Assembly: GCA_022794295.1 (NCBI GenBank)
Contig: JAAWEO010000097.1
Location: 1-7,517, forward strand
DNA from: Angelakisella sp.
GTDB lineage: Bacteria > Bacillota > Clostridia > Oscillospirales > Ruminococcaceae
Reading direction: 5' to 3'
Length of the DNA: 7,517 nt
Below the pieces are notes generated by a model, which saw only the letters and a list, made by a program, of their open reading frames with translations, was not told the DNA's origin and did not search any database. Within the stretch, counting starts at the first letter, position 1. Each line of letters opens with the position of its first letter. Below are positions 4,754 through 7,517 of the stretch, one piece after another. Position numbers and translations under genes: made by a program.

Positions 4754-7369
4754 ATGAATGCGCAGAAATTTACACAGAAATCCCTGGAGGCAGTCCAGCT
4801 GGCCCAGGACATCGCCCTGGAGCGGGGAAATATGCAGATCGAGCCTGCCCATCTTCTGGCGGCCCTTCTGGAACAGGAAAACGCCCTGATCCCCCAGCTG
4901 CTCACCAAAATGGGGGTGGACGCCCAGACCTTTGCCCGGGAGGTCAGAAGCCTGGTGGCCGGTATCCCCGCGGTCAGCGGCAGCGGCCGGGAGCCGGGGA
5001 AGATCTATGTCTCCCGGGAGGCGGACCGCTGTCTGATGGGGGCGGAAAACCAGGCCGCAGGGATGAAGGACGACTTTGTCTCGGTGGAGCACCTGTTTTT
5101 GGCCCTGCTGGAGGCAGAGGACTCCGGGATAAAGCGGCTTTTTGACCGCTTTGCCATTACCCGGGAGAAGTTCCTTTCCGCCCTGGTGACGGTGCGGGGG
5201 AACCAGCGGGTCACCACCGACACCCCGGAGGACACCTATGACGCCCTGAAAAAGTACGGGCAGGACCTGGTGGAGCTGGCCCGGAACCACAAGCTGGACC
5301 CGGTCATTGGCCGTGACAGCGAGATCCGGAATGTCATCCGCATCCTGAGCCGCAAGACTAAAAACAATCCCGTCCTGATCGGGGAGCCCGGCGTGGGCAA
5401 GACCGCCATCGCTGAGGGGCTGGCCCTGCGCATCGTGGCCGGGGATGTTCCCGCAAATCTTCGGGACCGGAAGATCTTCAGCCTGGATATGGGGGCCCTT
5501 ATTGCCGGGGCCAAGTTCCGTGGGGAGTTCGAGGAACGCCTCAAGGCGGTTCTGGAGGAGATCAAGAGCAGCGAGGGGCGGATCATCCTCTTTATAGACG
5601 AACTGCATACCATTGTGGGGGCCGGTAAGACCGAGGGCAGCATGGATGCCGGAAATCTCCTGAAGCCTCTACTGGCCCGGGGGGAGCTCCACTGCATCGG
5701 GGCCACCACCCTAAATGAGTACCGCCAGTATATCGAAAAGGATGCCGCCCTGGAGCGGCGGTTCCAGCCGGTGCTGGTGGCAGAGCCCACGGTGGAGGAC
5801 AGCATCTCCATTCTGCGGGGACTGAAAGAGCGGTATGAGGTGTACCACGGGGTAAAGATCACCGACCAGGCCCTGATCACTGCGGCGGTCCTTTCCCACC
5901 GGTACATCAGCGACCGGTTCCTGCCGGACAAGGCCATCGACCTGGTGGACGAGGCCTGCGCCATGGTCCGCACCGAAATGGACTCCATGCCCACCGAGCT
6001 GGACGAGATCAACCGGCGGATCATGCAGCACGAGATCGAGGAGACCGCCCTGAAAAAGGAAAGCGACAAGCTCTCCCTGGAGCACCTCCAGGAGCTTCAG
6101 AAGGAGCTGGCAGAGCTGCGGGAGCAGTTTGCCCAGATGAAGGCCAAGTGGGAGAACGAAAAGACCGCCATCCAAAGTGTCCGAAAGCTGCGGGAGGAGC
6201 TGGAGGAGGTCAATGCCCAGATCGAAAAGGCCCAGCGGGAGTATGACCTGGAAAAAGCCGCCGAGCTGAGATACGGGCGTTTGCCGGAGCTGCAAAAACG
6301 TCTGGCCCAGGAGGAGGAGAAGGCGGAGAAAAATCAGCGGGAGAAGGGGGACCGGCTTCTGCGGGACAAGGTCACCGACGAGGAGATCGCCAAGATCGTG
6401 GGCCGCTGGACCCACATCCCGGTCAGCCGTTTGATGGAAGGGGAGCGGGAGAAGCTCCTGCGGATGGAGGACATCCTCCACCAGCGGGTCATCGGCCAGG
6501 ACGAGGCGGTCTGCAAGGTAAGCGAAGCCATTCTCCGCAGCCGGGCAGGGATCCAGGACCCCGACCGGCCCATTGGCTCCTTCCTTTTCCTGGGTCCCAC
6601 CGGTGTGGGCAAGACAGAGCTGGCCAAGGCCCTGGCCCAGGCTCTTTTTGACGACGAGAAGAACCTGGTTCGCATTGATATGAGTGAATATATGGAAAAA
6701 TACTCGGTCAGCCGCCTGATTGGGGCGCCTCCGGGATATGTGGGCTACGAGGAGGGCGGACAGCTCACCGAGGCGGTGCGCCGCCGGCCCTACAGCGTGG
6801 TGCTCTTTGATGAAATTGAAAAGGCCCATCCCGATGTGTTTAACGTCCTGCTCCAGGTGCTGGACGACGGGCGGATCACCGACAGCCAGGGAAGAACGGT
6901 GGACTTTAAAAACACCATTCTGATCCTGACCTCCAACCTGGGGAGCCAGTATATCCTGGAGGGCATTGGCGAGGGGTGCCAGATCAGCGAAGCAGCCCGG
7001 AGCCAGGTGGATCAGCTTTTGAAGCAGAGCTTCCGGCCGGAGTTTCTCAACCGGCTGGACGAGATCGTCTTTTACAAGCCGCTGACCAAGGGGGAGATCA
7101 CCAGGGTGGTGGATCTGCTGATGGAGGATCTGCGGCGGCGTCTGCGGGAGAAGCAGCTGGAGTTGGAGCTGACACCGGCGGCGCGGGACTTTATTGTAGA
7201 GTCTGGGTATGATCCGGTTTACGGGGCCAGGCCGCTGAAGCGGCTGATCCAGTCCAAGGTAGAGACGATGGTAGCAAGGGAGATGATTGCGGAGGACCCG
7301 GCGCCGGGGACGAAGCTGACAGTAGACTGTCAAGCCAACAAACTGGTACTGCGGCCCGGTGCCTGCTGA
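4754..7369 (+). CDS. clpB: ATP-dependent protein disaggregase ClpB (Hsp100)
   Basis: This 871-residue cytoplasmic hexameric AAA+ chaperone threads aggregated proteins through its pore, working with DnaK/DnaJ/GrpE. Domain order: an N-terminal Clp-repeat domain (about 1-150); AAA1 with Walker A GEPGVGKT (210-217), pore loop AGAKFRGEFEERL (251-263), Walker B ILFIDE (278-283), sensor GATT (316-319) and Arg-finger region ERRF (334-337); a coiled-coil middle domain (about 405-535) rich in Glu/Lys/Leu; AAA2 with Walker A GPTGVGKT (614-621), pore loop GYVG (661-664), Walker B VVLFDE (682-687), NRLDE (766-770) and sensor-2 GARPL (824-828). The long middle domain and absence of an IGF/LGF ClpP-docking loop separate it from ClpA, ClpC and ClpX, so it should not feed ClpP. 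The D1 pore aromatic is Phe255 where E. coli has Tyr, a conservative change. AGGAGGT (4738-4744) sits 9 bases before the ATG, and MNAQKFTQKS is a typical ClpB start. It forms its own transcription unit under the CIRCE-controlled promoter. Length is near the usual 850-870. Confidence 0.98.
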   Translation: MNAQKFTQKSLEAVQLAQDIALERGNMQIEPAHLLAALLEQENALIPQLLTKMGVDAQTFAREVRSLVAGIPAVSGSGREPGKIYVSREADRCLMGAENQAAGMKDDFVSVEHLFLALLEAEDSGIKRLFDRFAITREKFLSALVTVRGNQRVTTDTPEDTYDALKKYGQDLVELARNHKLDPVIGRDSEIRNVIRILSRKTKNNPVLIGEPGVGKTAIAEGLALRIVAGDVPANLRDRKIFSLDMGALIAGAKFRGEFEERLKAVLEEIKSSEGRIILFIDELHTIVGAGKTEGSMDAGNLLKPLLARGELHCIGATTLNEYRQYIEKDAALERRFQPVLVAEPTVEDSISILRGLKERYEVYHGVKITDQALITAAVLSHRYISDRFLPDKAIDLVDEACAMVRTEMDSMPTELDEINRRIMQHEIEETALKKESDKLSLEHLQELQKELAELREQFAQMKAKWENEKTAIQSVRKLREELEEVNAQIEKAQREYDLEKAAELRYGRLPELQKRLAQEEEKAEKNQREKGDRLLRDKVTDEEIAKIVGRWTHIPVSRLMEGEREKLLRMEDILHQRVIGQDEAVCKVSEAILRSRAGIQDPDRPIGSFLFLGPTGVGKTELAKALAQALFDDEKNLVRIDMSEYMEKYSVSRLIGAPPGYVGYEEGGQLTEAVRRRPYSVVLFDEIEKAHPDVFNVLLQVLDDGRITDSQGRTVDFKNTILILTSNLGSQYILEGIGEGCQISEAARSQVDQLLKQSFRPEFLNRLDEIVFYKPLTKGEITRVVDLLMEDLRRRLREKQLELELTPAARDFIVESGYDPVYGARPLKRLIQSKVETMVAREMIAEDPAPGTKLTVDCQANKLVLRPGAC

Positions 7370-7517
7370 GGCCCTACCGGTGCAGCACCATGCCCGAAGC
7401 CCAACGCCCAGAACAGGCTAGCCTTTCTGTCACCGGACATCAGTCCGGTCCGGGTCCAGGGCGGACAGCGCCTGGTCGCCCGCCGCACTGCGCCCGCAGG
7501 CGCGTTTCGGAGCGCAA
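7370..7517. other. Region after clpB with short inverted repeats, no confident gene
   Basis: Two short perfect inverted repeats stand out: GGTGC-A-GCACC (7379-7389) and ACCGGAC-ATCA-GTCCGGT (7432-7449). Neither is followed by a T run on either strand, so no standard terminator for clpB can be called. All G+C-rich frames here look weak. No tRNA or other RNA gene was recognised. Confidence 0.45.
7430..7517 (-). CDS. Possible C-terminal end of a convergent gene (tentative, runs off window)
   Basis: On the minus strand one frame is open from the right edge to a TGA at 7432-7430, with visible residues ending SAAGDQALSALDPDRTDVR. Codons in this frame often end in G or C, as in the neighbouring genes, and the helix-like ending is protein-like. 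However, only 28 residues are visible, and other frames on both strands are open over the same bases. No family can be assigned. If real, it converges on clpB with a gap of about 60 bases. Confidence 0.22.
   Translation of the reverse strand, partial: CAPKRACGRSAAGDQALSALDPDRTDVR

Noticed and set aside
5518..5520. Phe in place of Tyr in the ClpB D1 pore loop as a sign of altered function
   Set aside because: It is a conservative aromatic change at a position where I recall Phe in other ClpB proteins; the D2 pore Tyr and all ATPase motifs are intact.
5711..7333. Long open frame (540 codons) on the minus strand opposite clpB
   Set aside because: Its composition is low-complexity Leu/Gln/Pro/His mirrored from the clpB codons. 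No motif or ribosome site is recognisable, and clpB is certain.
7390..7517. Plus-strand frame from the ATG at 7390 running off the right edge
   Set aside because: It has no ribosome site, and its Pro/Arg/Gly-rich translation looks like off-frame G+C-rich DNA.

Overview
The window is about 7.5 kb of G+C-rich DNA. It carries three complete, recognisable housekeeping-type genes and one gene cut by the left edge, all on the plus strand, plus one small candidate gene on the minus strand. The organism is probably a Gram-positive Clostridia-type Firmicute. The evidence is strong AGGAGG-type ribosome binding sites, a perfect CIRCE operator (HrcA target), a canonical sigma-A-type promoter, and protein sequences that read like clostridial CinA, topoisomerase A-subunit and ClpB. 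The high G+C and strong G/C third-position preference suggest a gut Oscillospiraceae-like lineage. That placement is inference from recall, not from a search.

Layout. Positions 1-654 hold the C-terminal part of an EamA/DMT-family membrane transporter. After about 115 bases without a convincing promoter comes cinA, whose best start is a GTG at 770 rather than the upstream ATG at 743. It is followed after 22 bases by a 751-residue GyrA/ParC-like type IIA topoisomerase subunit (2082-4337), so these two are probably co-transcribed. A perfect 10-bp G+C stem (4361-4385), preceded by an A+T inverted repeat, closes this block. The stretch 4338-4753 (416 bases) also holds a 44-residue acidic minus-strand ORF (4403-4537) and the clpB control region. 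clpB (4754-7369) encodes a full-length Hsp100 disaggregase. The last 148 bases have no confident gene: several short inverted repeats and perhaps the tail of a convergent minus-strand gene.

Function and regulation. CinA belongs to pyridine-nucleotide salvage and repair, the topoisomerase subunit to chromosome topology, and ClpB to protein disaggregation with DnaK/DnaJ/GrpE. The clearest regulatory signal is at clpB: the CIRCE operator overlaps the -35 box of a near-consensus promoter, so HrcA repression of clpB can be read directly from the sequence. No mobile element, CRISPR array, rRNA or tRNA was seen. I see no undescribed multi-gene system. The most interesting items are the small minus-strand ORF beside the CIRCE promoter, and the unusual quinolone-region residues and missing GyrA box of the topoisomerase subunit, which has no B subunit beside it.
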